From a bacterium (lineage in GTDB: Bacteria > UBA10199 > 2-02-FULL-44-16 > JAAZCA01), in contig JBAZOP010000120.1 in the NCBI GenBank assembly GCA_041648665.1, positions 1 to 7,252 of the forward strand: a stretch of 7,252 nucleotides of DNA, read 5' to 3'. The notes under the pieces are model-generated. The model was given only the letters and a program-made list of their open reading frames with translations, made no database searches and was not told the DNA's origin. The position numbers and the translations under genes were made by a program. The first letter of the stretch is position 1. Each line of letters begins with the position of its first letter. This document shows positions 1 through 6,113 of the stretch, in pieces.

Positions 1-575
1 ACACGCTTGGTGAGTAGGGTGTTGAACTCGGCCCTGGCGGCGGCCCTGGCGGCGTCCCTGGCGGCGGCCCTGGCGGCGTCCCAGGCGGCGGCCCCGGCGG
101 CGGCCCTGGCGGCGTCCCAGGCGGCGTCCCTGGCGGCGTTTGCGTCCGCTTCAGCCTGTTTCAGTTCGTCGCGCGTCGCGCGTCCGTCGATGTAAGCGCG
201 CTGCACCTCGATGCCGCGCCACGATCGCGGGTCAGGTTCGCGTCCGTGCTCTCGCTCACGCAACAACGCGCGCTCTGCACAGTCGCACGCCCACAGTTTC
301 AGCGCTCGCACCGAATGCGCCTTCCACAACACGCGGCGCACGGTGCAGACCAGCTTGTCGTCGCCGCGCACGATCGCGCCGTCGCACTCGACGCGGCACA
401 CGATCGGACCCGGGGCATACGAGAGGGCGTCGATAGCGCGCTCGCTCGCGTGCAGTCCCGATTTGCACAGTACCAGCGGGCCGGTGTGCGTCATCACGGC
501 AGGCACGATCGTTGTGCCGTCGCGCAACACGGCGGCGAAGCGGTGGACCTTGCAGAAATGCCACGCGAGGATCAT
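1..575 (-). CDS. Partial phage protein with a GLHAS-type N-terminal domain and AA[RWG][DA] tetrapeptide repeats
   Basis: The reading frame stays open from ATG at 575 to the window edge, so the C-terminus is missing (191 whole codons visible). The start is supported by GAGGGAGG (582-589) six bases upstream and by an ATGA overlap with the stop of the preceding 49-aa gene. Residues 1-140 resemble a domain common in phage and bacterial hypothetical proteins: a CKSGLHAS motif (37-44), then DALSYAPG (49-56), a VCRVECDG strand (59-66), and later PDPRSW (114-119). From memory this is close to the DUF7666-type group; I could not check. Residues 147-182 are nine perfect four-residue units of the form AA[RWG][DA], probably one long alanine-rich helix, followed by EFNTLLTKR. 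Function is unknown. Family members often carry such repeats at the C-terminus, so the repeats are probably genuine and not an assembly error. Confidence 0.85.
   Translation of the reverse strand, partial: MILAWHFCKVHRFAAVLRDGTTIVPAVMTHTGPLVLCKSGLHASERAIDALSYAPGPIVCRVECDGAIVRGDDKLVCTVRRVLWKAHSVRALKLWACDCAERALLREREHGREPDPRSWRGIEVQRAYIDGRATRDELKQAEADANAARDAAWDAARAAAGAAAWDAARAAARDAARAAARAEFNTLLTKR
31..138. repeat. Nine tandem 12-bp units
   Basis: Nine contiguous 12-bp units of consensus [GT]CCC[TAC]GGCGGCG (plus strand) lie inside the partial gene at 1-575. The units differ only at two base positions. In the encoded minus-strand protein these change the third residue (AGG, TGG or GGG for Arg, Trp or Gly) and the fourth residue (GAC or GCC for Asp or Ala). 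Everything else is invariant, including the third codon positions, which points to recent duplication or ongoing recombination between units. Confidence 0.95.
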
Positions 576-721
576 TTCGAGCCTCCCTCTCCCGCCGGGC
601 GCTGCTTGCCACTGCGTACCCGCGCGACCGCTGCCTCGTATGCGGTGCTTCCGAGCATGGCGGCGATGCAGCACAGCCACGGGAAGGCGACCGACAGACA
701 GACCAACAATGCGTCAGGCAT
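572..721 (-). CDS. Small single-span membrane-type protein, 49 aa
   Basis: The ATG at 721 lies inside the end of the upstream coiled-coil gene (8-bp overlap), and the TGA at 574-572 overlaps the ATG of the next gene as ATGA. This placement suggests translational coupling on both sides. The N-terminal half, about residues 4-27 (LLVCLSVAF, then PWLCC and IAAMLG), is hydrophobic with three cysteines and could form one membrane span. The C-terminal half is basic and polar and ends in GEGGSK. A second in-frame ATG at 733 would add the residues MDLI; neither start has a strong ribosome binding site. Size and topology would fit a small holin-like or other phage membrane protein, but no family is recognised. 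The evidence is the tight packing, the coupled stop and start, and the hydrophobic segment. Confidence 0.6.
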   Translation of the reverse strand: MPDALLVCLSVAFPWLCCIAAMLGSTAYEAAVARVRSGKQRPAGEGGSK

Positions 722-1886
722 GATCAGATCCATTTCCCGGTTTCGCACCCATGTGCTGCCCCGAATGACCAGCGTCGAGCACGCACGGCAGACCCGCGAA
801 TGAAGCGCCGCACCGCGCCGTGGTCTCGGCCACCGGATCGCGCGGGTCGGGGTGCGACGGGGCGTTGCCGTACAGGGCGGAGTCGGACTTGCACGAAGAT
901 GGATCCACCCAGTGCCGATAACCGTAGGGGATGCACACATGACGGTAGGGACACGTCGCGCCGTTGTCAGCAGGAATGCATGTCTCACACGAACGCGCCT
1001 TCGCCTCAGGGCCGGGGCAAGCGGGGAGGGCGGCATTGCGGTACGCCGCAACCGCATCGAACCACTGGCTCACAAGGCGGTTCTCGTCTTGGCTGTTGTT
1101 TCGGTCGTAGTTCACAAGGCCGTGCCCCGTGTCAGTAGGGGCAACCTTCGCGGACAACTCCACCACCGCGCGCATCTGCTCGCATTCCCTTAGCGCTGCT
1201 GTGGTGGTATCGATCTGCGCACGAAGTCCCGTCTTCAGTGTGTCGCTCGTGCGCTTCCAGGTGTCCCGCTCCTGCTCGGACTTCTTCACGCGGGCTGCTA
1301 CCAGCAATGCGGCATCCTGAAGGCTCATACCAACGTCGATCTGCCGATGCTCATCTGCTATGGCCTGCAACATGCCGTTGGCTTCATTTGCCTCCCGCTT
1401 CAACGCCTCTACCAGCTCTGGCACCTTCGCGCACAGCACATCTTCGACGATTCCGCCGTCGTCTTGCGTGCGCGCGGCAACACCAAACATGCCGCCGATC
1501 TGCTGAACGAGTCCCCGGTAGTAGTCGCGGTTGCGGCTCTCCTCCCGTGCGGTTTCCAGCCAGCAGTCCCGCTCCTGCTCGGCCTTGCGCTGGGCTTCCT
1601 TGGCTCCGATTGCGTCCTGCATCATGCGGCGGCGCGCGTTGTCATCTGCCACGTGCCGCGCGCTCAGCATGGACTGGATCGCTCGCAGTGCGGCCAGATC
1701 GGCCTCGGCCTTGCGCTGGGCGGCGAGGGCGGCGGCACAAGACGGGCACGGCTGCGGTAGGTGAGGAGTTGCCTCTTGTGACGCAACACATGCCGCATAT
1801 CCAATGGCTTTGAGTTCCCATCGGCGCGCACACGCAATCCACGCCGCCAAGTCTTCGGTCAGTTGTTCGTAGGTGGGCTTGTCCAT
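714..1886 (-). CDS. Coiled-coil protein with Cys/His-rich, probably zinc-binding, C-terminus
   Basis: A protein of 390 residues if it starts at ATG 1886. An in-frame GTG at 1907 would add seven residues, but it abuts the 24-bp palindrome and has no better ribosome binding site. About residues 50-245 are charged and Ala/Glu/Arg-rich, typical of coiled coil, with related segments QRKAEADL, QRKAEQERDCW and KKSEQERDTW. Cysteines cluster at CPSC (47-50) and in the C-terminal quarter (C290, C300, C303, C312, C318, C332). The end carries C359-x8-C368-x5-H374-x3-H378 in the form CG...C.L..GH.G.H, a motif I recall from many actinophage and actinobacterial small proteins and that probably binds a metal. 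The overall arrangement is loosely like Ea22-type phage accessory proteins, but this is a weak comparison. Function is unknown. Confidence 0.8.
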   Translation of the reverse strand: MDKPTYEQLTEDLAAWIACARRWELKAIGYAACVASQEATPHLPQPCPSCAAALAAQRKAEADLAALRAIQSMLSARHVADDNARRRMMQDAIGAKEAQRKAEQERDCWLETAREESRNRDYYRGLVQQIGGMFGVAARTQDDGGIVEDVLCAKVPELVEALKREANEANGMLQAIADEHRQIDVGMSLQDAALLVAARVKKSEQERDTWKRTSDTLKTGLRAQIDTTTAALRECEQMRAVVELSAKVAPTDTGHGLVNYDRNNSQDENRLVSQWFDAVAAYRNAALPACPGPEAKARSCETCIPADNGATCPYRHVCIPYGYRHWVDPSSCKSDSALYGNAPSHPDPRDPVAETTARCGASFAGLPCVLDAGHSGQHMGAKPGNGSDHA

Positions 1887-1891
1887 AAACC

Positions 1892-1903
1892 CATAATGCG
1901 CGG
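1892..1903 (-). promoter_or_regulatory. Shared leader motif CCGCGCATTATG upstream of the coiled-coil gene
   Basis: On the minus strand this 12-mer places CATTAT exactly six bases before ATG 1886. The identical 12-mer with identical spacing precedes ATG 4137. CATTAT matches four of six bases of the sigma-70 -10 consensus, and the spacing would suit a leaderless transcript. No -35 element is evident. A translational role is equally possible. A 12-bp match alone can occur by chance in a window of this size. Confidence 0.25.
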
Positions 1904-1906
1904 CCA

Positions 1907-1930
1907 CCGCGTTAACCCGGGTTAACGCGG
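1907..1930. repeat. 24-bp perfect palindrome, copy 1 (gene junction)
   Basis: Ten-base arms CCGCGTTAAC flank a CCGG centre, and the 24 bases equal their own reverse complement. This copy contains the TAA stop of the gene at 1922-2581 and ends beside the possible GTG start (1907) of the next gene. It is identical to copy 2 at 6697-6720, and the match extends one base further on the high-coordinate side. As RNA it could fold into a ten-pair hairpin with a CCGG loop, but no T-run follows, so it is not a classical terminator. Confidence 0.97.
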
Positions 1931-2581
1931 GTCGCTGCCGCCCGTGCGCTCGGGCAGCGCTGGCGACTCCTCGCGCGGCACCGGCTCACCCGCCGTGTCG
2001 ATGGCCACCTCGTACAGCCGCGCCTTGCGCTGCACCTCGCCCTGCAACGCGGCGATGCGCGAGACCTCGTCATCGCTCAAATCCCCTATCATTCTCGCTA
2101 TATTCTCACTCTGAGCGAACGAAATTTTGAGGTGGTCTGGGGCGTAGAGCCCTTGGGCGCGAGCGATGTTGTCCTCGAAGCCGCGAACGGCCGCCCAAGC
2201 TGCTGGGCGGGGCGCGATTCCGTGCGCCGGATCGCCGATTGCGGCCTTGCGGGCCTCGCGCATGTGGCGGTACTGGCGGTTGACGAAGCGCTGTCGGTTC
2301 TGGAGCAGGGAGGTTTGTGAGTCGCGTTCGATGAGGGCGATGGACTCGTTGAGGAGGGTGCGGATGGTGGAGAGCGAGACATGCGGGAGGGAGCCCTTCT
2401 GCTCGGCTTGGCGGAGAACCTCGACGATCTGGCCCAAGCGGTTGCCGTCGAGGTAGAGCTGCTCGACGACGCTGAGCAGCTGAGAGCGCTGCGCCTTGTT
2501 GACGCGGTGGTTGGGTGGTTGGTCGCCGGGGCGCACGATGCGCAGGGGCGGCTTGTCCTTGGGCGGTTCGGATGGTGACAC
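1922..2581 (-). CDS. Helix-turn-helix DNA-binding protein, small-terminase-like
   Basis: A protein of 219 residues starting at GTG 2581, with GGAGGA (2592-2597) ten bases upstream. The N-terminus (1-28) is Pro- and Lys-rich and probably disordered. Residues 30-86 read as a helix-turn-helix region: SQLLSVVEQLYLDG, then IVEVLRQAEQ, then VSLSTIRTLLNES as the likely recognition helix. Residues 88-150 form a basic helical stretch leading to ARAQGLYAPDHLKI (141-154). That resembles the RA.LLGL.AP.K element I recall from phBC6A51-type and small-terminase-type phage proteins. In those families the protein recognises packaging or other phage DNA. There is no large-terminase gene next to it, so a different DNA-binding role remains possible. 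The TAA stop lies inside the 24-bp palindrome. It is separated from the upstream gene by 48 bases. Confidence 0.85.
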   Translation of the reverse strand: MSPSEPPKDKPPLRIVRPGDQPPNHRVNKAQRSQLLSVVEQLYLDGNRLGQIVEVLRQAEQKGSLPHVSLSTIRTLLNESIALIERDSQTSLLQNRQRFVNRQYRHMREARKAAIGDPAHGIAPRPAAWAAVRGFEDNIARAQGLYAPDHLKISFAQSENIARMIGDLSDDEVSRIAALQGEVQRKARLYEVAIDTAGEPVPREESPALPERTGGSDPR

Positions 2582-2629
2582 GGGTGGTAGTTCCTCCAGG
2601 CGAGCTGTGAGGATAGCGCGGTTATGGGA

Positions 2630-3841
2630 TCAGTGCAGGTAGGTGGCGAGGACGGTTTCGAGCGTGGCGATGGTCTGGTAGTAGGTGGCGGAGTTGTTGG
2701 GGTCGCCGCGCGCCTGCTTGGTGAGCCGCGCGATGGTGTCAGTGATGCGCTTGACGGCGGCGTCGCGATCGCTGCAATCAGCAGCAGGGCTTGTGTGCTC
2801 GGTCCACTTTGCCCCGACAACTGGTTCGGTCACTTTCGCATCGGCCAACCGCCGTCCCGCTTTCGCTTCCCTCACTAGCTCCCCTACAAGTCCGGCGAAC
2901 GACCCCAGCCTTGCGTACCCTTCCTTGTCAAGCACCGCGCGGGCTTCCTCCATGGCTTTGGCGTTGGTCAGCTTGGTGCCCAACCAATCAGGCAAGTTGC
3001 AACGGCTATCTTCCCACCCGTGCAGCCTACTGATGGTCTCGATCTGCGCGAACCTGTTGGACCCGCGCACGGTGTCAGTGAGCCACTCCGCAACGTTCAC
3101 ACCGTCGTCACACCCGAGCGTGTTCAGCGTGGCACGGAGGTCAGCGGCGAACTTGGCGTTGCCGATGAGGCTACGCACGCTCGACGCGATGCCTGCCACC
3201 CCCGGCAGGTACCCGGCGGCGTTAAGCATGTTGCCGATCTCGATGCTCTTGCCTTTGGCGTCCTTCCAGTCACTCACCCACTGCACCACGTTCTCGGGGT
3301 CCGGGACCGTGCCCGGGGCGACGCACATCCTCGCGATGGCGTCGTAGGCATCGAGCTTGGCGCGTGCCTCGTCCGTGAGGCATTCCCGTGCCTTTTCCTG
3401 AAGGTCCATCCACTCCAGCATGTCGATCAGTACAGCGCCGAGTACCTGCACCTTTCCAGGTTCCTTGTCGTTGGTGACCTCCCGTAGGTGCTTCACAGCG
3501 TCCTCGGTGTGCCGGTACGCTTCCAGCTGTGCTCCCTTCCCACTGCTGAACACCTTACCTTCCTCGTTCGCGAGCACGACAACGTTCATACACTTCACGG
3601 CGTAGTCCCCGCCCCGCTTCACCTTCTCCTGCAACACGCCCAACATCTTCGCCTTCTCCTCCAGCTCGGTGGCGGTGGCTACGTCCATCACCACGACCTC
3701 GCGCAGCACGTTCCCGAACCCCACGCCCTTAGCTTGAGGCATGCTTGAGAACAACGTTGGTCCTTCCCGGAACGGGTAACGGTCTACATGCGCTTCCCCC
3801 GCTTCATCAACAGTTACAAAACCTACACACCTGTCCTTCAT
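2630..3841 (-). CDS. Hypothetical protein, 403 aa
   Basis: The start at ATG 3841 is preferred over longer in-frame versions because AAGGAGGG (3848-3855) sits six bases upstream, the best ribosome binding site in the window. The start also overlaps the previous stop as ATGA. The protein is soluble, mostly helical in appearance, with no signal peptide or membrane span. Visible segments are a beta-like N-terminus (CVGFVTVDEAG, 5-15), a charged helix (58-76), a central region with tryptophans (DMLEWMDLQEK 140-150; VVQWVSDWKDAKGK 185-198), a glycine-containing stretch (NAAGYLPGVAGIASS 207-221), and a helical C-terminus ending TLETVLATYLH. I do not recognise a family or any catalytic motif. It is coupled to the GDNDWPDEL-motif gene upstream, which suggests coordinated expression. 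Confidence 0.85.
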   Translation of the reverse strand: MKDRCVGFVTVDEAGEAHVDRYPFREGPTLFSSMPQAKGVGFGNVLREVVVMDVATATELEEKAKMLGVLQEKVKRGGDYAVKCMNVVVLANEEGKVFSSGKGAQLEAYRHTEDAVKHLREVTNDKEPGKVQVLGAVLIDMLEWMDLQEKARECLTDEARAKLDAYDAIARMCVAPGTVPDPENVVQWVSDWKDAKGKSIEIGNMLNAAGYLPGVAGIASSVRSLIGNAKFAADLRATLNTLGCDDGVNVAEWLTDTVRGSNRFAQIETISRLHGWEDSRCNLPDWLGTKLTNAKAMEEARAVLDKEGYARLGSFAGLVGELVREAKAGRRLADAKVTEPVVGAKWTEHTSPAADCSDRDAAVKRITDTIARLTKQARGDPNNSATYYQTIATLETVLATYLH

Positions 3842-4137
3842 GTCGAACCCTCCTTGTCCTGCAAGTGTCTTTCCAAATGCTTCTCCAGCACGTCCACCAA
3901 GCGCAGCTCGTCCGGCCAATCGTTGTCGCCGTGGGCTTCGCATATCCGTCGCAAGCAAGCTACGATCTCCTCCCGCTCTGCGTACCAGTTGAGGAACGGC
4001 ATGCTTGACTGCAAATCACCTAGCTCGTGGATGAAGTGTCTCGCCATCCCGATCAGCGCCGCACGCCTTCCCTGGATGTAGCCCTGCTCGCTTGCGTCGC
4101 TAGGCCACTGCCCGTCCTTAGGTGTCTCGTTTCCCAT
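3838..4137 (-). CDS. Small phage protein with GDNDWPDEL motif, 99 aa
   Basis: The ATG at 4137 lies four bases after the stop of the winged-helix-like gene; longer in-frame versions would run deep into that gene. The Shine-Dalgarno candidate GAGGG sits unusually close to the start. Visible features are GYIQGRRAALIGMARHF (19-35), then a helical charged region (FLNWYAEREEIVACLRRI), then CEAHGDNDWPDELRLVDVLE (71-90) and a helical end. From memory, the pattern EHGDNDWPD.L.L.DVIEKHL recurs in hypothetical proteins of phages and environmental bacteria, so this is probably a conserved small family of unknown function. The acidic GDNDWPDE segment could be an interaction surface, but no enzymatic residues can be assigned. 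The stop overlaps the next start as ATGA. Confidence 0.8.
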   Translation of the reverse strand: MGNETPKDGQWPSDASEQGYIQGRRAALIGMARHFIHELGDLQSSMPFLNWYAEREEIVACLRRICEAHGDNDWPDELRLVDVLEKHLERHLQDKEGST

Positions 4138-4141
4138 ACCC

Positions 4142-4453
4142 TCATAATGCGCGGTGCGCCTTTGGACAGCCGCGTCTAGGGACGGCACACGGGGTCGCGC
4201 AACCGCACCACACCATGCGCTTGCGCGCATAAAAGCTCACCGCGTAGCCGCGCTCCTCCAGCCACCCGATGATGTTGCGCACCGCCATCGTGCTGGTGCG
4301 CGCCACCTCGGCGTACAGGCGAAGGTCGTCCCAGCCGACCGGGGTGCGCTCGATCAGCATCCGCACCCCGTCGCTCCACTTGTCCCAGCGCGGGTCCGCC
4401 ATATCGGGCAGCTGATCGCGCGGCACCCCGCCTATGTGCGCCCGCCTCGGCAT
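4142..4453 (-). CDS. Small winged-helix-like DNA-binding protein, 103 aa
   Basis: The ATG at 4453 shares a base with the TGA of the glycine-rich gene (TGATG), so translation is probably coupled; no strong Shine-Dalgarno is seen. Residues 28-83 read like a winged helix: first helix GVRMLIERT, second helix WDDLRLYAEVA, recognition helix TSTMAVRNIIGWLEERGY, then a wing strand AVSFYARKRMVWCG. The basic end contains four cysteines (C83, C85, C89, C96) in the order C-x-C-x3-C-x6-C, which might bind metal. Such proteins usually regulate transcription or bind phage DNA. Finding one directly behind a tail-adhesin-like gene is unusual. The fold assignment rests on pattern recognition only. Confidence 0.75.
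   Translation of the reverse strand: MPRRAHIGGVPRDQLPDMADPRWDKWSDGVRMLIERTPVGWDDLRLYAEVARTSTMAVRNIIGWLEERGYAVSFYARKRMVWCGCATPCAVPRRGCPKAHRAL
4143..4154 (-). promoter_or_regulatory. Shared leader motif CCGCGCATTATG upstream of the GDNDWPDEL gene
   Basis: Second occurrence of the 12-mer found at 1892-1903, again with CATTAT exactly six bases before the chosen ATG (4137). Here it overlaps the last codons and TGA stop (4144-4142) of the preceding gene, so it could be a promoter or a coupling signal. Evidence is only the shared sequence and spacing. Confidence 0.25.
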
Positions 4454-5652
4454 CAGACGAAGACTTGCTCTGCGAACCCGGCCATCCCTTCCCCGCCGTT
4501 GCCACCCGCCTTGCCTGCCCCATCCCCCGCCCCACCGTTGCCACCGTTGCCGTAGTTCGCGCCGAGCGTGAGGGTGCCCGCGATGTCCTTGCGCCGGTAC
4601 CTCAGACGAAGGAAGCCGCCCCCGCCACCGCCACCGCCTGCACCCCCGCCGCCGCCGCTGGCGGGAGCCGCCGCCACGCCGTCAACCCCGTTCGCTCCTA
4701 TCGCGTACAGGAACAGCGTACCTTGCGGAACGTACACGCACGCAGCATCGATCATCACCAACCCACCACCTTCGCCGCCCGCACCGCCCTTGCCGCCGAT
4801 GTCGCCGTTGCCACCTCCGCCACCGCCGCCCGCCGCCGGGTTCATCCCCACGAGGTGGTCAGGGCCGTGGCGGAATACCTCAACCGGGTACGCAGGAGCG
4901 AGCGCATTCGGCACCCCACCGTTCACCCCGCTCGGAATCGCGCCGAGCGCGTTGGTGCTCGCGCTGCCTGTCCACAGCATGTCGTCCAGCATGTGCACGC
5001 TGTCCGCGCCCGCGATGCCCGGAGACGCGCCACTCTCCCCACCGCTGCCGCCGCCTCCGCCGCGTGCGAGCAAGTAGAACTGCCCATGCGCCGCAGGCCC
5101 CACCCCCGCGGTTGGTGCCGCCCCGCCGTGAATGCCTCCCGTGCCGCCCGGGTATCCCATGCCCTGTAGCGACACGGTAGCGTTGTTCGCGTCCGCGGTC
5201 TTGCTGAGCTTGGCGCACGCGATACGAAAGAAGTTGGGGTGATTGGCGAACGCGGGCGCATCGATAACGATGGAGCCACCCCCCGTATCGAACTGCAACT
5301 CCAACACGTTGTACGTCTGGTTGAAATCGGCTTCAACCAGCGTGGTCGTCGTGGTGACGACCCACACGCCTTCTGCCGTTACCCCGCCGCACGGCACCCC
5401 GCCCGCGCCCGGCTGCATGTTGTTGTTGCCGAAGCGCGGGTCGTCGGGAACCCAGCGCGCTGCCGTGCTCGCGTCCGTGAGCACGATGGTGCGGCGCGTG
5501 AACCACATCCCGCACTCGATGACCCAGCACCGGTCGCCTTCCTTGGCAACAGCTGCAACGTTGATGAGCTTGGTGATGGTCGGCACCACGATGTCCATCG
5601 TAATGCCGTTGCTCTTGTATTCGACCATGTCTGCCGTGTACGGGTGTGCCAT
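4453..5652 (-). CDS. Glycine-rich phage tail fibre or adhesin-like protein, 399 aa
   Basis: The ATG at 5652 has AGGGG (5660-5664) seven bases upstream and follows the previous stop by ten bases. Residues 1-160 appear globular and beta-rich (IVVPTITKL, WVIECGMWFTRRTIVL, VLELQFDTGG). The rest alternates glycine-rich runs (about 165-206, 274-297, 333-346 and 367-391) with short hydrophobic beta segments such as GLVMIDAACVYVP, GTLFLYAIGANG and GFLRLRYRR. This layout is typical of glycine-rich phage tail tip or fibre proteins, where polyglycine type II helices pack into sandwiches and variable loops contact the host receptor (known structurally for the T4-like phage S16 adhesin gp38). A virion receptor-binding role is therefore inferred. 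No signal peptide or membrane segment is seen. A cell-surface glycine-rich protein is the main alternative. Confidence 0.85.
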   Translation of the reverse strand: MAHPYTADMVEYKSNGITMDIVVPTITKLINVAAVAKEGDRCWVIECGMWFTRRTIVLTDASTAARWVPDDPRFGNNNMQPGAGGVPCGGVTAEGVWVVTTTTTLVEADFNQTYNVLELQFDTGGGSIVIDAPAFANHPNFFRIACAKLSKTADANNATVSLQGMGYPGGTGGIHGGAAPTAGVGPAAHGQFYLLARGGGGGSGGESGASPGIAGADSVHMLDDMLWTGSASTNALGAIPSGVNGGVPNALAPAYPVEVFRHGPDHLVGMNPAAGGGGGGGNGDIGGKGGAGGEGGGLVMIDAACVYVPQGTLFLYAIGANGVDGVAAAPASGGGGGAGGGGGGGGFLRLRYRRKDIAGTLTLGANYGNGGNGGAGDGAGKAGGNGGEGMAGFAEQVFV

Positions 5653-5662
5653 CGCTCAACCC

Positions 5663-6088
5663 CTATTCCCACCAAAGCTCTGCGCCAACTTCCAACGATT
5701 GCCCGCCCACGAGCGCGGGCCACCGCAACTGCACAAGCACCTGGACGTTCGCCCCCACCACGCTGCAAACGAACTGGAGGTCAGCCCCCGCTAGGTCCGT
5801 CTGGTACATGATGGTCTCGCCCGGTCCTTGCGTCATCAGCGGCACGCCGACGATGACGAACACAATCGGCCCGCCCGCGTCGTCGATTGTCAGGGGCAGC
5901 ACCCGGTGCGTCACCATCCCGGTGGTGCTGCCCGCAAGCTTCATGCGTGCCTTGACGTGCACGCTGACCGATTCATCGGTGCCAGGAATGAGCAACGTGC
6001 CGAGCGTCTTCCACGCTACACCATCGGGATGCACCCACGTCGCCTTGTACGTCTGGACCCGCTCTATCTGCTCGCGTGCTAGCCGCAT
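5663..6088 (-). CDS. Beta-rich hypothetical protein, likely virion-associated, 141 aa
   Basis: The start at ATG 6088 (MRLAREQIERV) is chosen over a longer in-frame version because AAGGAG (6095-6100) lies six bases upstream, and because the longer version would overlap the previous gene. After a short N-terminal helix, the protein is dominated by beta-like hydrophobic strands: YKATWVHPDGVAWKTLGTLL, then VSVHVKARMKL, GPIVFVIVGVPLM, LQFVCSVVGANVQVLVQLRW, with a tryptophan-rich end (ELWWE). This strand-rich composition, and its position directly before the adhesin-like gene, suggest a tail or fibre-attachment component. No family is recognised and no catalytic motif is visible. Confidence 0.8.
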   Translation of the reverse strand: MRLAREQIERVQTYKATWVHPDGVAWKTLGTLLIPGTDESVSVHVKARMKLAGSTTGMVTHRVLPLTIDDAGGPIVFVIVGVPLMTQGPGETIMYQTDLAGADLQFVCSVVGANVQVLVQLRWPALVGGQSLEVGAELWWE

Positions 6089-6113
6089 GTTCGTCTCCTT
6101 GCCGTCGAGTCTA

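Noticed and set aside
256..612. 118-codon minus-strand ORF
   Set aside because: Arg-rich shadow of the GLHAS-domain gene, which has the better start, ribosome binding site and recognisable motifs.
246..803. 185-codon plus-strand ORF and other plus-strand frames at 140-1138
   Set aside because: They oppose the recognisable GLHAS-domain gene, the 49-aa gene and the coiled-coil gene, and have Arg/His-rich shadow composition.
1907..1930. Rho-independent terminator at palindrome copy 1
   Set aside because: No T-run follows the hairpin on either strand, and the second identical copy is inside a gene.
2582..2629. Possible promoter in the 48-bp intergenic gap (TATCCT on the minus strand)
   Set aside because: Only four of six bases match the -10 consensus and no plausible -35 is present.
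2098..2820. 240-codon minus-strand ORF rich in Ser, Pro and Thr
   Set aside because: It overlaps two better-supported genes in another frame, has low-complexity composition typical of a GC-rich shadow frame, and lacks a convincing ribosome binding site.
2800..4140. Lower GC content across the 403-aa and 99-aa genes as a sign of recent transfer
   Set aside because: Short samples vary widely (about 53-65 percent), and much of the contrast comes from the glycine-rich gene next door.
4465..5169. 234-codon plus-strand ORF rich in Ala, Arg and Pro
   Set aside because: It is the antisense of the glycine-rich gene, and its composition follows from GGC/GCC repeats.
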